This document shows positions 33,787-45,766 of a stretch of 64,000 nucleotides of DNA, one piece after another. Positions within the stretch are counted from its first letter, which is position 1; each line of letters starts with the position of its first letter. Source of the stretch: Narthecium ossifragum (lineage: Eukaryota; Streptophyta; Magnoliopsida; Dioscoreales; Nartheciaceae); the NCBI GenBank assembly GCA_963920575.1, contig OY986967.1, positions 10,472,061 to 10,536,060 on the forward strand, given 5' to 3'. The notes beneath the pieces were generated by a model. It saw nothing but the letters and a program-made list of their open reading frames with translations, was not told the DNA's origin and made no database searches. The translations under genes were made by a program, and so were the position numbers.

Positions 33787-36461
33787 TGTAACGACCCCCA
33801 CCGTCCGGGGTTGCTCAAACCCCACCCGACACGATATTGTCCTCTTTTAGCTCACCGCAGAAATCTAGAAAAACTTCCCAGTGGGTCACCCATCCCGGGA
33901 CCACTCCAAGACAAGCACGCTTAACCCTGGAGTTTTTCTTACGGATCACTGTCATCACGACTTTAAAACACGTTGTGTCTTATAAGGGTTAGTAATATAC
34001 TTATTATCTATGTGGGGTTGCTTACCCGGTTACCTGGTTCGGCCATGTGAGGACATGTCCCTCTACCCCTGTGGCTCATTGTAGACCGCAAGGGCAATTT
34101 GGTAAATTACGCCTTGTTGGTTTGTTTCACACCCGCGTGTGCACACACAGCCCTTGTTTGTGTTAGTGCTTATTTAGAATGGCTAGGTGAACCCGAGATC
34201 GAAAGATCTGAGCTTGGGCTTGTGTTTTAGCCCAAGTTTGTCTTTCTGGGCGAAGGAGATCAATCTGGCCTTGCTAGCCAGATCGGTCTGACATGCTTTG
34301 GAGATCGATCGCTTAGTGCAGAAGGTCTTTGGGCTGTTGGCGGCTCGGGAGCGATCAATCGCTCCTTGGAGCGACCGATCGGACTCGAGTAGGTGGGTTT
34401 TCTGCTTCGCGAGGACGGCCGCCGTTGGCCGTCGCTCTCTCGTGTCAGAGGGAGAGGACTTTCCCTCCCCTCCCCTCTCTTTTTCCCCCTTCCCCCGGCT
34501 TTCCCCTTCCCCTTTCCCCTTCTTTTCTTCCCCTTCTCCTCCTCCTTCTTCTCTCTTTCTTCTTCCTCCTTTCTTCCTCTCCCGCGGTTCTGTTTTTCCC
34601 TTGTTTCCGGCAGCCATCTTCTTCCCCTCTGTTCTCCCTCCTCTGACCATCGTTTTGGGTGTTGTAAGGCTCGTTGGATCCGTGGCAATGAGAGGAAGAT
34701 CGCTGAAGTGGTTTCGAGCCTTGTTGGTGATCAACTCGCGGGGAATCAGCCGAGGAAGCGCTGTTAGGTAGGTTTATACCTACTGATGTTGTTTTTGGGT
34801 TTTCTTTAGATCTAGTCGTTGGATCTTGTTGATCTTTATCTTGTTGGATTCCTCATGCCTAGTAGAATTACTGATTTAAATTTCATGATCTTTGGTTAAG
34901 ATCTGAGTAGGTTTTATGCATGATTAAGCTCAGATTTCTGGTTTTCTGCTTTTATTGAAGGACATTCGGCTTGCGGCGTGTTTTCCGGCCGGTACGTACA
35001 TGATCTTGGGTTGTGATGAGCATGAGAGTTGTAGATCTTTGAGTCTACTCTCTAACCCAACTGATTTCATATTTTACCGATATTTCTACGATTTGTTATG
35101 AATTGTTTGCTGGAGGGCTACGTTGCAGCAATTAATGGGTAAGTTAGTTTGATTAACGATTTTGATTAGTGTTTTCCTGTTAATCCAACCATTGGATGAT
35201 TATGAATTTTGGAAATGTTGATCCTGGTATATACACCTACTGATGGCTAAGTTGGATCTTGAATCCGACGTCGTTTGGACGTCAGATCGACGGGATCAAT
35301 TAGCCCCTAAGTAGAGGCTTTGAGTGTTTTGAATATAATATTATATTTCAGAATATAATATTATATTGTTTACTGTTCATCATCGTTTTCGGGGTTGCTT
35401 CCCGTTGCAGGAGTCCGCGGTCGACGGTCGCGGTACCGTCGTAATGCCGGGACCCGCTGCGGATCGGCTGGCAGCTGTCGGTAGAACCGCTGCAGCGATC
35501 CGGTTGACTTATATGATGTTTGACATACTGTTGCATGCCTATCTCCTGTCTGTGTATGTCATAGCATGCATCGTTGACTTGTGCATTAGTTGCATTGGTT
35601 AGGGCGTGGGTGATCTTTGGGTCGCCGTCCCGAGGCTGGAAGCTCGGACTTAGCCTAGGACCGGGGTTGGGTGGTTTGGACCCGGTTTGAATTGTACTGC
35701 CCAGTCAAACTTGATGATAGACCTAGATGACTGGTGCACTTAATGCTTGATGATTGTAGAGGTTGTGTCGGTCTTGAGTCGGATGCTGAGGTGTAGCCGG
35801 TGTCCCACTGTGCTGACCCGGGGAGTAGTGAAGTTGCCTACTCAGCTTGTGTGTCGCCAGTGTTGTTCCTGCTTTTGAGTGCTGCTCCTAGGCCTCAGGG
35901 ACACGCGGTGGGGTTATGGGACCCCTGTATACTCCCAGGTCCTACTTAAGGGCGACACTGTTGTGTTTCCCTCTTCCTTCTGTGTGTCGTAGTGTAGATC
36001 CCTACTGAGCTTAGTATTCACTCCTACCCGGGCTGTGTTTTGCAGGTGCAGGCGTCAGTTCTTCCTCTGTGACCCCTACCGGGCAGTTGGTTGGTGGTGC
36101 GGCGGCGCCTGGTGGCTTTTGAGAGGTGGCGATATTTACTGCTTTTACCTTATGTTAGTTAGTCTCCTACGGGAGTAATGTTGTATTTTGGATCTTCCCC
36201 TCTCCGAGTTTTTGTATATTAAACACTTTGAGTTTTAAATCTGTGGTTCGATGTTATTGAATTATTATCTTTTAATTGGGGGTGCTTTTGGTGAATTGCT
36301 AGGGAGACCAATAGGTTAGAGGGAACCCTCGCAGTTCTTTTTCCGCATTTTATAGGTTTCGGTTCGCGTCGCCCGGCCCGGTTGGGCTTTCGCGGGTCGG
36401 GGCGCGACAGGCCACATGCCCTACAGGCGAACACCGACACCCAGGTACCCCGGGTCTCACA
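33787..36461 (-). mobile_element. Solo TRIM LTR, interrupted by a larger solo LTR
   Basis: It starts TGTAACGACCCCCACCG and ends CCCGGGTCTCACA. An exact tacca duplication lies at 33782-33786 and 36462-36466. Native parts are 33787-34045 and 36415-36461, together about 306 bp, matching the TRIM LTRs at 11520-11856 and (reversed) 20939-21305. No second LTR or primer site is present, so it is solo. Confidence 0.9.
34046..36409 (+). mobile_element. Family 1 solo LTR (2.36 kb)
   Basis: TGTGAGGACATG...GGGGCGCGACA, flanked by exact ggcca at 34041-34045 and 36410-36414. It is nearly the same length as the reversed copy at 858-3225. AATTTGGTAAATT is at 34096-34108, 50 bases from the start. An inverted repeat GGAGCGAT/ATCGCTCC at 34348-34365 lies among other GATCGATC motifs (34296-34385). 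Long open frames at 34183-34770 on both strands are pyrimidine/purine-rich LTR sequence. Confidence 0.9.
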
Positions 36462-39128
36462 TACCATCAAGCTTATTCAATCATCATAAAACTAGGTGTA
36501 CATGCTTGTTAACAAAATACCATATTCATCTAGATTATAGGTAAGTTTGTCAATTAAATGCTAATTAAGCAAGGGGTTTTAGTTACTAACTAAACATGCC
36601 AAAGACAATGATCAAATCATGCAAAACATAACAAATTGAACAAACTACTCCTAGGTGTCACTAGCAACTTCAAATCAATAAAGCAAGGTGGATTAAACAT
36701 GTTACGATTGATTAGTAAGCCCCTAATTGTGTGAAATTAGCTAAGGGAAAGGTATAGCTCAAACCTCATTGTCCTTATTCAATTAACATGAAACTTAGCA
36801 TGCATGTTCATTAGTAGCTTCCAAAACATCTACCAGAAATTCTACTCAAATTGATAAGAGAAAATAGATGAAAACCACGTATTTTGGCTTTCGGCCGAAA
36901 ATGCGAAAAGATGCATAAATACCTCAAAAACCTCAACCTTAGGGATAATTTACACGAGGATCAGGTTAAACCAAGGTTGAAATTCCATTAAATTAGCTAA
37001 CTAATTTCTTAATTTCAATTTTGCAGTAGTCTAGGAAACAATTCACCAAAAATCATATATAAATGCGAACATTATGAAACCAGCGGAAATTGAAAGTAGA
37101 TTGGGTGATCTACAACTTTAATCTTGAAAGTTACTCGAGATCATGCTCACACAGCTCATAAATCAAGCTTGAGCTTAGTTGTTCATCAAAGAACAGAACA
37201 CCAACAAAATCCAGGAAAAACTTGCTAAAATCTGGATAAAACCACTATCAAATCACATAAGGCTTCAATCAGTTACTAAGCATGCTTCAAGGAACTAATT
37301 AGAGCAAAGAAAATCCATGGATCAACCAACCAAACCCTAACATAAGCTTAACCCAAGGTTAAGGTAGAAACCCTACCTTCACACGCTAATCCTGCCGCTA
37401 ATCCACTGTCCTCCCTTTCCGTCGCCGTCTCTAGCTCGCCGAAGAGCCGCCGGTAAACGTTCGACGCTTTTGCCCACACGCGACAGGGAGAAGAGAAGAG
37501 GCAGGGAGAAGCAGCGAGGGAACGGGGGAAAGGAGAGGAAGAGAGAGCTCTGGATGGACGACGACCGACAGGGGTGGTGAATAAGCTTCGGAGAAGGGAG
37601 AGGCCGGCGCGGTCGTGAGCCAGGGAGAAGAGAAAGGGGATCGGGCGCGGGGGAAGCAGCGGAAGGAAGAGGAAAAGAAGAGAAAAGAAAAAATAAAAAG
37701 AGGGGGGTTTTATACTAAAGCTCAGATTTAATCTCGACCGTCCGATCGAGAGCGCATATAAGGATTTTATCAATCATATACATCAATCCAATGCTGTGTG
37801 AGTACTATGCAATTGTGAACTGACCACCAAGTCGTAATTTTACCAAATTACCTTTGGGGTCCAAAAGCAGCGATGTGATCAACCGATCGCAACCCAAGAC
37901 CAACCGAGCCAAACAAACCAAACCAAACCTTGAACCTAACGCGGTCGGACCAGGTTGGAGGTATGGGTCCTCACATATACCATAGATTCCAATAAGACAT
38001 CCAATTGTCACATTAATTGGCATGCATATCCGATAGCATACTCCAAATTCACATAAAGATATTAAACATCTTCGCACTTTAATAGCTAATTACAGGGGGA
38101 TTAGTAACTAGCTAATTAAGTCAAAATCATGGATTAAAATATTTAAAACTTACCAAATTAGAAATGCCAATCCTAAATGTCACTGAGAACATGAATTCAA
38201 TGGTTCAAGGCAAATAAAACTCGAGAAAACATCGAAATCCGAGAAAACACCCTAAATTTGGATTGCTACAGTAACCAAAGGTTAGAGACAATGAAATCTT
38301 GTCGATTCGATGTCCAAACGACGTCAAAATTGAAATAAAACTTAATCAGATATTTAATTGCATTCTAGGAACATCATGTCAAAGAATTGGATCTAATTGA
38401 ATGTTGAAAATCCACTTAATTAACTAACTAATTCCATAATTTCTGTTTCACAACAGTTTAAAAGAAATATCCTTATAATTCATACATAAAATCAACAATT
38501 ACGAAATGATCAGAAAGTGAAATTAGATTCGAGGATCTACAACCTTCATGTTGATAATCAGACGAGCTCATACACGTACGAGTTAGGATCTGAGCTTAAA
38601 CAACTCAATTCGGATGAAAACAGGGTTTTGATAGAAATCCATGAAAAACTTGCATAAATCCGGCTTAAATCCAAATGAAATCATACCAAACTAAAATCAG
38701 TTATTAATCAACCCTAGAAGCATCATCTGGTACAAAGAAATCGAAGGATTAACGGTTAAAACACCTAATTACACCTAAACACATGTTTAGGTCAAGAACA
38801 CCTACCTTAAGCGCTAATCCTCCCTTAATCCGGGTTGGTCCTCACTAATCCGCCTTCCTCCCTAGATGACGTCGCCTCCAAGCTCACCGGGAGCCGTCCA
38901 ATGCCTCCATTCACGCGCGACGGGGAGAAGAGACGAAGAAGGGGATTGGGGAAAAAGAAGGAAAAGAAAAGAGAAAGGGAGAGAGGAAAAGGTATATACT
39001 AAAGTTAATTTCGATCTCGACCGTTCGTTCGATTATTCCCGATATAGCTCCGATCTTTTAATCGAGAGTGCCCCTAAGGACCTTATCATTCACATACATC
39101 AAATACAAGGCCGTGTGTGCACTACGCG

Positions 39129-41525
39129 TTTGACACCCCAACCCAAAAAACCCATCCGGGCCGAGACGTGAGGGTTCCTACTCTACTCAATCATCATTGG
39201 CACATTTATAATGAAAATAAATACAACTAAACTAACAATTGATCTAGGGTCAATATAAAATTTCTAATAAAATTCAAGATTCTTATACAATATTTAATCC
39301 TCGAAATCCTTACTGAAGGAAATTATACATTTAAGTCATCCAACACGAAGAAATGAACCCCAAGTCCTCGAACACCTCCGAAGCCGACGCGTCAGCATGT
39401 GCCTATCCAGTTGGGATCTACGGAAGAAGAGTTGATGCCTGCACCTACAAAACACAGTCCGGGTAGGAGTGAGCAATAAGCTCAGTATGATTCTATACTA
39501 TGACGCTCACAAAGGAAGGGAACAGTAGAGTCCCAGGTTCCAACTCATCTCTAGGGGAACTTCACGTTACGCACATCGTCTACCCCAAGGCATGCACCCT
39601 GATGACCTCTTGTACCGTCATCACTCGACCCTCTCAACCAAGCGACTTCAGCGCTGAAACAATAGGAGTAGAACACAGAGTGGTACGTAACTCCCCCTAA
39701 CAGTGAAACTGAGATTGAGACTGAGCCTGAAACCCAGAACGATCTCTAAACCTTGATCAAGCAATTGCAACCAACTAGACAGTCACCCCAAATCATCAGA
39801 TTATTATAACAGATTAAATCCTAGACCTTGCTACCCAGCCTCGGCCCTAAGGCTAGATCCGAGCTCTACCCGAGAGCCTCGGATCGGCGATCAACCCATC
39901 GCCCATGTCCTATCTTTTATGCATCTAATGCAATCAGATGCATGCAATTGCTCATGCACAACAGAAGTATAAGCATTCAACAGGATGCCAGAATAATATA
40001 CAAGGCTTGGCGTAGCACATAGCTCGCCAAGGGGTGAACATAGCAAAGGTCTAAGGAAAACGGGTAAAATAGGCACTCAGGCCTACATCGGGATACAACC
40101 CCAGCTAAACTATCAAACAGCTATGACAACAACAAAATAATATTTTATTCAAAGCTGAGGGCGTACTTAAGGCCCATTTATTCTACACATCCCGGGGGAG
40201 TCGCCTCCTCTGGTTCCACCACCAACCATGCACGGGCTTAAAATAATATATATCCAGGATATGATTAAAATAATCTATTTACAGAAATCAAACCAATTAT
40301 ATTATGAAACTCAGAAAATCCTATCTTTCAATCTAGCCGTCCGATTGACAAGAAACTTGATATGTCCACCCAATAGCATACCCCGAATCACATATCCGAA
40401 AACTAGATTGATCAGATAAACAAAACTAGATCAAAACCTATAATTTTGGTAAAAGATTTGATAAACTAATCAAAATCCTATTGAAAATAACTTGGATAAA
40501 ATGAAACTTTGCCGATCTCTTCTAATGATCATCAAGATCATCCCCTCCAAAAATCAGCTCAATTAAATATAGAAAAACAACTTAAATCCTCAATTTAAAC
40601 CAACTGCCCTGTTTCAGCACAGACAACTAATTTAATTCACCAGAAATTATATGTAGCTCCAAAAATCATGAAATTAGTTGTCAATGAAATCCAATTCAGA
40701 AATATACAACTTTCATGTTGAAGGAAAAACTTAGAAGCCGGAAAACAAGCTAAAACATAGTTGTTTCTGCTAGAATAAAAAATAGGGAATAAATCAAGGA
40801 AAACTCACTTAAATTCGGTTTAAATCCAACCAAAATCCAATCAAACTTCAAACATATATTAATAATACCATGGATAACCATCTAGCATATATTAATCAGC
40901 AATTTAAGCAATAAAGCAACCAAGAACACCTAATCAAGTCCTAGGGTTAGAATCCTATCTTTCTACGCTAATCCATGATTAATCCTCGATTAATCCATGC
41001 AAGAGAGGTAAGGATTTTCTCTTCCCCTTGTTGCTGACCTCTCCAAGCTGCTAGAATGCCATTAGGCACGAAACCCTAGCCACAGCGGAGAGAAGGAGGA
41101 AGAAGAAGAAAAGAGGGAAAACATAGGCGGTTTGCGGGCTACTTATAGGCCCAAGTCTGATCGGTCGCTCCCTGAGTGATCGATCAGACTAGGTTGGTTC
41201 ACATCCTTATCCGGACACATCGGAGGTGGTGCCGATCTCGAATCCGATCGATCGATCGGTTTGTGCTGATAGTTGTCCTAAAGACAGCTTCCGTGCGCCC
41301 GAACTCAGATCTTTCGATCCCAAGTTTCTCTAAGGTTCTAATAAGCACAAATAACAAACAAGGGGGACGTGTATGTATATCGCGGGTGTGGAACCAACCG
41401 CCAAGGTACAATTTACCAAATTGTTCTTGGGGTCTTCGCGATCAACTCGATCGCGGAACAAAGCCAAACGGGCCAGACCCTCGACCTAACGTGGTCGGAC
41501 CGGGTTGGAGGAATGGGTCCTAACA
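39129..41525 (-). mobile_element. Family 2 solo LTR (2.4 kb)
   Basis: The exact target duplication acgcg lies at 39124-39128 and 41526-41530. The terminus has decayed to TTTGACACCCC (from TGTCACACCCC), and the other end is GGGTCCTAACA. The body matches 55499-57681 closely. AATTTACCAAATT lies near 41409. Confidence 0.85.
41139..41190 (-). promoter_or_regulatory. LTR core promoter: 17-bp hairpin next to a TATA box
   Basis: AGTCTGATCGGTCGCTC (41154-41170), a 3-base loop, then GAGTGATCGATCAGACT (41174-41190). The two mismatches are G-T type. On the minus strand CCTATAAGTAG (41149-41139) follows within about 5 bases. Confidence 0.6.
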
Positions 41526-41689
41526 ACGCGAGTGTGAAACCGACTGATATGGTGCAATCTTACCAAATTTTCCTTGTGGTTCAAAAGGAACAATGGGATC
41601 AACCGATCACACTCGAAGCAGAACCAAACCAAAAGGATACGGTTCTCGATCCACGTGGTCGAGTCAGGTTAGACGAACGGGTCCTCACA

Positions 41690-43010
41690 GCGGCGATAGC
41701 GGTGGTAGGGAGCCAGCGCAAAGGGATGGAGATGGCGACAAGGAGGACCGGCGCAGACGAGGAAGAGGGGAGGAAGAAGAGTGGGGAAGAAGAAGAGGGC
41801 AGCTAGGTCAATTAGGGAGAAGGGGGAGGCGGAGTCGGTGGCCGGTGGAGTTGGAGAGGGAGTAGGAGAGAAAGAGGGGAAGGCGGCGGCGGAGTCTGGG
41901 TCGGAGAAGGGAAGGGAGGGCGATGGAGTTTGAGTGGGAATCGAAGAAGGAAAGAAAGGAAGAGAAAGGAAGAGAAAGGGCTAAGAGGAGATGGCGGTGG
42001 CGAGCCGGGTGGGGCCGAAGGTGGCGACGAGGGGTCAATCCATATGCATCAGCCGTCGCTTCAGCTGTCTAACTCAAAATGTAGCCTTCATTGTTCATGA
42101 TCAATCCACCGTCACCTTCAGCTATCTAACTCAAAATGTAGCCTTCATTGTTCATGGTCAATCCATCGTCAACCAAACACGCCCTAAAAGTATAAGTCAC
42201 AGCCGATCCATGCATCCTCCTTTATTCACTCACAGTCGATCTATGCATCCTCCTCTATTCACTTACGATCGATTCATACATCGGCCATCACATCAAAGTA
42301 CGTCTCTGTGAAGAGAACGTTACTCCACGGTCGACCGTCAACGCATTCCAAATTTGATGAGGAACGGCGTCCGCTCAATTCTAGCGTACGCCGTGATTCA
42401 TCAAAATCGAAATGGGATGAAGGTCGGATTCCGGGCATTTCAAATAGCCTTTCAAGCCAAACGCTTGAATCAGCTGAATCCGGAATCCATCATTCCTCCC
42501 ATCCAGCTCATTCACCCCATTCAGCGCCATCCAAACACACCCTGAATGATTCCAGCTCCTTCCACTACGTTCCAAATTTTCATCCTCCAGCTCCAGAGTA
42601 TCATTGTCGTGGGCGTTCTTGGGAGATGGGAAAGGCAGAGGAGGGGGTATCGTAAGGGGAGCCGCTACCTTCTTTCTTGGACTCATTTAAGACAGAAGCC
42701 CAAGGTGGTGGTTCTGGTGGACTCACCCAAGGCATCACCGAGTCAACAAACTTAGGATCCACCCCATGGGATCCCAACGTTTATTGGTAAAGGAGAGTTT
42801 GCATGTTTTGTTGTTGGGAGCAGTAAAGAGAGGTGGCAATGGATGGATGGGATGTGGGGGAGAGGTATAAAAGTCCATAGGAGGGGATCCGTATGGTAGG
42901 GAGGGGAGAGAGAGGGATCATGAAGGGAGAAAAGTAGAGTAGGCATGGATTCTCAGGGGGCAGAGGGGTGGGAGGGGTAGGGCTGAGGGCTCATAACCCC
43001 TCAGATAGAA
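41690..43010. other. GC-rich then unclassified repeat-like DNA, no gene found
   Basis: 41690-42020 is purine-rich, like the leader region of LTRs, and may continue the element seen at 14860-15507. 42180-42340 has GGTCGACCG/CGATCGAT motifs. 42400-42560 resembles MITE-type DNA ('gccaaacgc', 'gccatccaaacacaccc'). A TATA-like GGTATAAAAG occurs near 42866. I see no supported coding exon. Confidence 0.35.
42059..42172. repeat. Two tandem copies of a 57-bp unit
   Basis: The unit beginning CTTCAGCTGTCTAACTC at 42059 repeats from 42116 with a few substitutions. Confidence 0.85.
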
Positions 43011-43935
43011 AGACTAGCTAGAGAGATAGTGTAGCATGCATAGGGGTGTCCAAATGGGTCGAGTTGGAGGCAATACCCGGTCCGCCCCTGGTAATCATCC
43101 GGACCGGACCGGGCCAGTACCGGGCCCAATAGGCCTTCCACCCGATCCGGCCCAAATAAGGCCCTTCCCGGCTTGAACATCGGGCCGGTTAGACAACCCT
43201 GGTTAGAGCTTGACTGGGCTGAGGATGCAGCGGTCCACGCGCGATGTAGGAGGCAATGAACCACATGCTGCCGGGCAGCCCGACGCATGACAGCGCAGGA
43301 GGTTGGAGGAGAGATGGAACGCCGCGATTGGTGAAGCTTGGCACGATGATCCCCTGCGACGGAAGCCAGTAGAGGTTGTTGGAGAGATGGGGTGCCGAGG
43401 TCGGTGAAGTTTGGCCGATCCCTTGCGATGGAAGCCGATGGAGGTTGGTGGAGAGATGGGGCGGCGAAGTCGGTGAAGAGGTCGGGGCCGAGATCGGGCG
43501 GTGTGGAAGCCAGTGGAGGTTGGATGAGAGATGGGGCGCCGAGGTCGATGAGGCTTGGCGCGGTCTAGCAGGCGAGGTGAGGAGGTAGGAGAGATGGGGC
43601 TTTGCGGGGCCGGCGTCGGTGGAGCATGGCGGGGCTAGCGTCGGTGGAGGTGGAGCTTGGCGAGGCCGGCGTCGGTGGAGCGGGTTGATCGGGTGAGTGG
43701 CGACACGAGAGAGATGAGGGAGGAGATTTTTGGGGTGATGACATGGACGGTAGTGATGGAGTGGGGGTTGATTTAATGGTTGGGCTTCTTTAAAATCTGG
43801 ACCGGACCGGCTTTTTGGCCAAGGGGCCCTGGTCCAGCCCTGAACCCGGATCAGCCCTGTCCAACATGGCCAACACCCGGGCTGGACCGGGCTACGGCCC
43901 TAACGGGTGTTGGCCAAATGAGGCCAGTCTTATAT
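43011..43935. mobile_element. Possible hAT-like element or remnant
   Basis: The left edge near 43041 reads TAGGGGTGTCCAAATGGG and is followed by CCGGACCGG/GGGCCGG-rich sequence. Similar GGACCGG/GGCC-rich sequence returns at 43795-43910. This pattern is common in plant hAT elements. A clear inverted terminus on the right and an 8-bp target duplication were not found. The middle (43376-43690) is an imperfect tandem repeat of about 65-70 bp with GGAGAGATGGGGC and GGTCGGTGAAG motifs. Confidence 0.3.
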
Positions 43936-44103
43936 GGAAATTCTTCAGGCAATATCCTGACGGGTGTTTCAGCTTACCTAGAAACAATTTAAAGCAGTTC
44001 TCATCCTGTCATTCCATACTATATTGCCTGAAGAATTCCCGCTATCCAGCATTTGAATGCTTAAAATAGTTTCAAGAAGACCAAATGAGGCCAGTCTTAT
44101 ATG
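43914..44103. repeat. Stem-loop segment bounded by 23-bp direct repeats
   Basis: The 23-bp string starting CCAAATGAGGCC and ending CTTATATG occurs at 43914-43936 and again at 44081-44103, without change. Just inside, GGAAATTCTTCAGGCAATAT (43936-43955) is inverted at 44020-44039 with one base fewer. This could be a small foldback insertion with an unusually long duplication. Confidence 0.85.
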
Positions 44104-44449
44104 AAAGAGTATCCAACCTACACGTAATTAAGATCATGAAAGCATTCTTTTGCATCTGAATCCAGATTGGATATCTTCTCCAAAGCAGTAGTCATGGAAC
44201 TACTCAAGAACATGATATTACTGAACAAATTTCATTGTCGTAACTTTGGAGAGAGATGTATCTCTAAATCAATTAGTTAGCCTTTCCAAACTATGGTCCT
44301 TATAATCTTATAGATGGACAAAGGAGAAGTTCACACAACACATATCAATTAGAACACAAAATCTTCACTACATCAGCTCTTTATACATAGAAACTACAGA
44401 AGAAAACATGAACCGGAAAAGCCGACGCCTAGTTTGAAGGGATTCTCTG
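44104..44449. other. 3' flank of the Aux/IAA gene
   Basis: AT-rich sequence with no further exon seen. It should hold the 3' untranslated region and poly(A) signals of the minus-strand gene ending at 44450. No element termini were found. Confidence 0.4.
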
Positions 44450-45381
44450 CTAATTTTCTTTCCCAACAAATATCTTGAGACGTTTGACTGACTGAATAAA
44501 GATTCTGCAAAAAATAAAGTTAGAGTTTTATTAATAAACCCATAAAACTCTAAAGAAAGCAAAAAATCATTCATGAATAACAAGCTACTAAGATACCAAA
44601 CAAAACATTTTGAGAAATAAATCTCCAAATCTAATGGCTTTGCAAATAATGGAGCATTACTAATTTATAACGAGAAAACTTATTGCGTGTATCTCTTAAA
44701 ATCAAATTGAATTGATTAAATTCACAAGGGATGAAACTAAAAGCTAGAATGATTTTAGTCACAGTGGCAATGAAAATAGTCATGATCATGAAGAGAAGAA
44801 GATTCATACTGCCATGGAACATCTCCAGCAAGCATCCAATCGCCATCTCCATCTTCATACGTCACCGCGTAACTATTCCCGAATCTATAGCTCTGCAACT
44901 GCCATTGCTCCCATCGGTCTGCCGCGCCGTCTCCAACCTCGCCATCTGCATCAGAATTAACACAGAACACTGCTGAAACTTGTACATGAAATCAGTCACA
45001 CTTCATGCAAAATGATGTGTTACAAAAAATTAGTTTCAAGAGAAGGCGATGCCGGACCGTGCTTCCAAGGAAACATCTGGTAGAGTGTTTGAAGGAGAGA
45101 CTCATATGAATTGTGCAAAGAGAGGTCCACCTTCCTCCCTATTCCTATCCCTTCCATATTAACCTTCACCCACCTAGCCCCTCTTCCATCTCCATTGCGG
45201 CCATCGATAATCACACTACACAATTAGCAAAAATATCCTGTTAGATCTTCTACAAGGGAAAAGCCAAAAAATGAAACATTGGTCTTTACTCGTTGAGGTC
45301 CAAATCTTTAGGAGGATGGGCATTAGGAAGGCCAAGGCCGAGCTCCAACTCCATGTCCTTTTCAGTAGCAAAACTGATCAT
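44450..45381 (-). CDS. Non-canonical Aux/IAA transcriptional repressor, four exons, 146 aa
   Basis: Exons on the minus strand are 45381-45290, 45215-45058, 44945-44810 and 44504-44450, 441 bases in frame with a TAG stop. All introns are GT-AG; the second donor (G|GTCCGG) is weak. Failing to use it would stop at a TAA just after residues ETNFL. The protein has domain I with the EAR motif LELGLGLP (residues 12-19), domain III ([20 protein letters not shown], residues 46-65, then [12 protein letters not shown]) and domain IV ([15 protein letters not shown], then VKRLKIF). Domains III and IV form the PB1 fold that binds ARFs and other Aux/IAAs; the basic and acidic faces are both present. The EAR motif recruits TOPLESS-type corepressors. 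The degron motif of domain II (GWPP) is absent: only about 25 residues separate domains I and III. This fits the IAA32/IAA34-type class that TIR1/AFB does not degrade normally. A downstream in-frame ATG (45354) just before the EAR motif is an alternative start. It acts in the nucleus. It is the one clearly intact host gene here. Confidence 0.88.
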
Positions 45382-45412
45382 GAGTAACTAGTAAAACTAG
45401 TAAACTTTGTGC

Positions 45413-45420
45413 TTATATAA
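45413..45420 (-). promoter_or_regulatory. Putative TATA box of the Aux/IAA gene
   Basis: TTATATAA on the minus strand lies about 32 bases upstream of the first ATG (45381). Transcription would then start near that ATG, which slightly favours the second in-frame ATG at 45354. Confidence 0.45.
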
Positions 45421-45766
45421 CAACAGAAAGGAAGACAGGATTGAAGGAGATCGATAGCAACAGGCCAGGCATCGGTGTCGGGCTTTCCGGGACCCGACAA
45501 CGAGGCCGGCTGCCTCTGGACTCTCTCCGGCGACCACTGCCGACACTGTCATGCTCCGTTGGATTACTCCAAGGAATTCCAATTGGAAGCTACCCATTTG
45601 GAATGAGACAGCTTAGATTTCAGTACCATTAATGAATTGGGAGTTTGAATCTTTGTGTGGTTATTCTGAGGACAATGGTTTTGGATTCTTAGGTTTGTGG
45701 ATGGCTGGATTAGAATAGCCGGGAGAGAGTGGTGCCCAATGTGAGCGTGATGTACGATAAATTCCA

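Larger units (their letters stand above)
32862..37975 (-). mobile_element. Left-truncated family 2 LTR carrying a TRIM and a solo LTR
   Basis: Native pieces are 32862-33786 and 36462-37975, ending GGTCCTCACA. The 5'-most plus-strand part (TGTCAC...) is absent; similarity begins at TTCTACTCTACGCC, which corresponds to 17253 in the LTR at 16830. In minus orientation an inverted repeat, TCTCGA (37746-37751 with 37732-37737), precedes a TATAAAAC box at about 37715-37707. Purine-rich sequence at 37480-37700 is LTR leader sequence. Confidence 0.65.
15508..41689 (-). mobile_element. Family 2 LTR split by nested insertions (host of the 16-41 kb stack)
   Basis: It starts TGTCACACCCTGACCC at 15508. 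Its native pieces are 15508-16076, 27929-28668, 32811-32861, 37976-39128 and 41531-41689, ending GGTCCTCACA. The joins at 16077/27928, 28669/32810 and 39129/41525 are each proven by target duplications (ggaac, tag, acgcg). The join between 32861 and 37976 is inferred from order and similarity only. No matching 5-bp repeat flanks the outer ends (ggaac on the left, gcggc on the right), so left and right could also come from two different LTRs. Confidence 0.6.

Noticed and set aside
34183..34771. Overlapping long frames on both strands
   Set aside because: They are the same LTR region as in the copy at 858-3225, with no protein motifs.
15503..41694. ggaac as target duplication of the outer LTR
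   Set aside because: It is present on the left only; the right flank is gcggc. The same string is the duplication of the inner LTR at 16077-27928, so the left match is probably coincidence.
43041..43935. Complete hAT transposon
   Set aside because: The left terminus is suggestive, but I could not find its inverted partner or an 8-bp target duplication.
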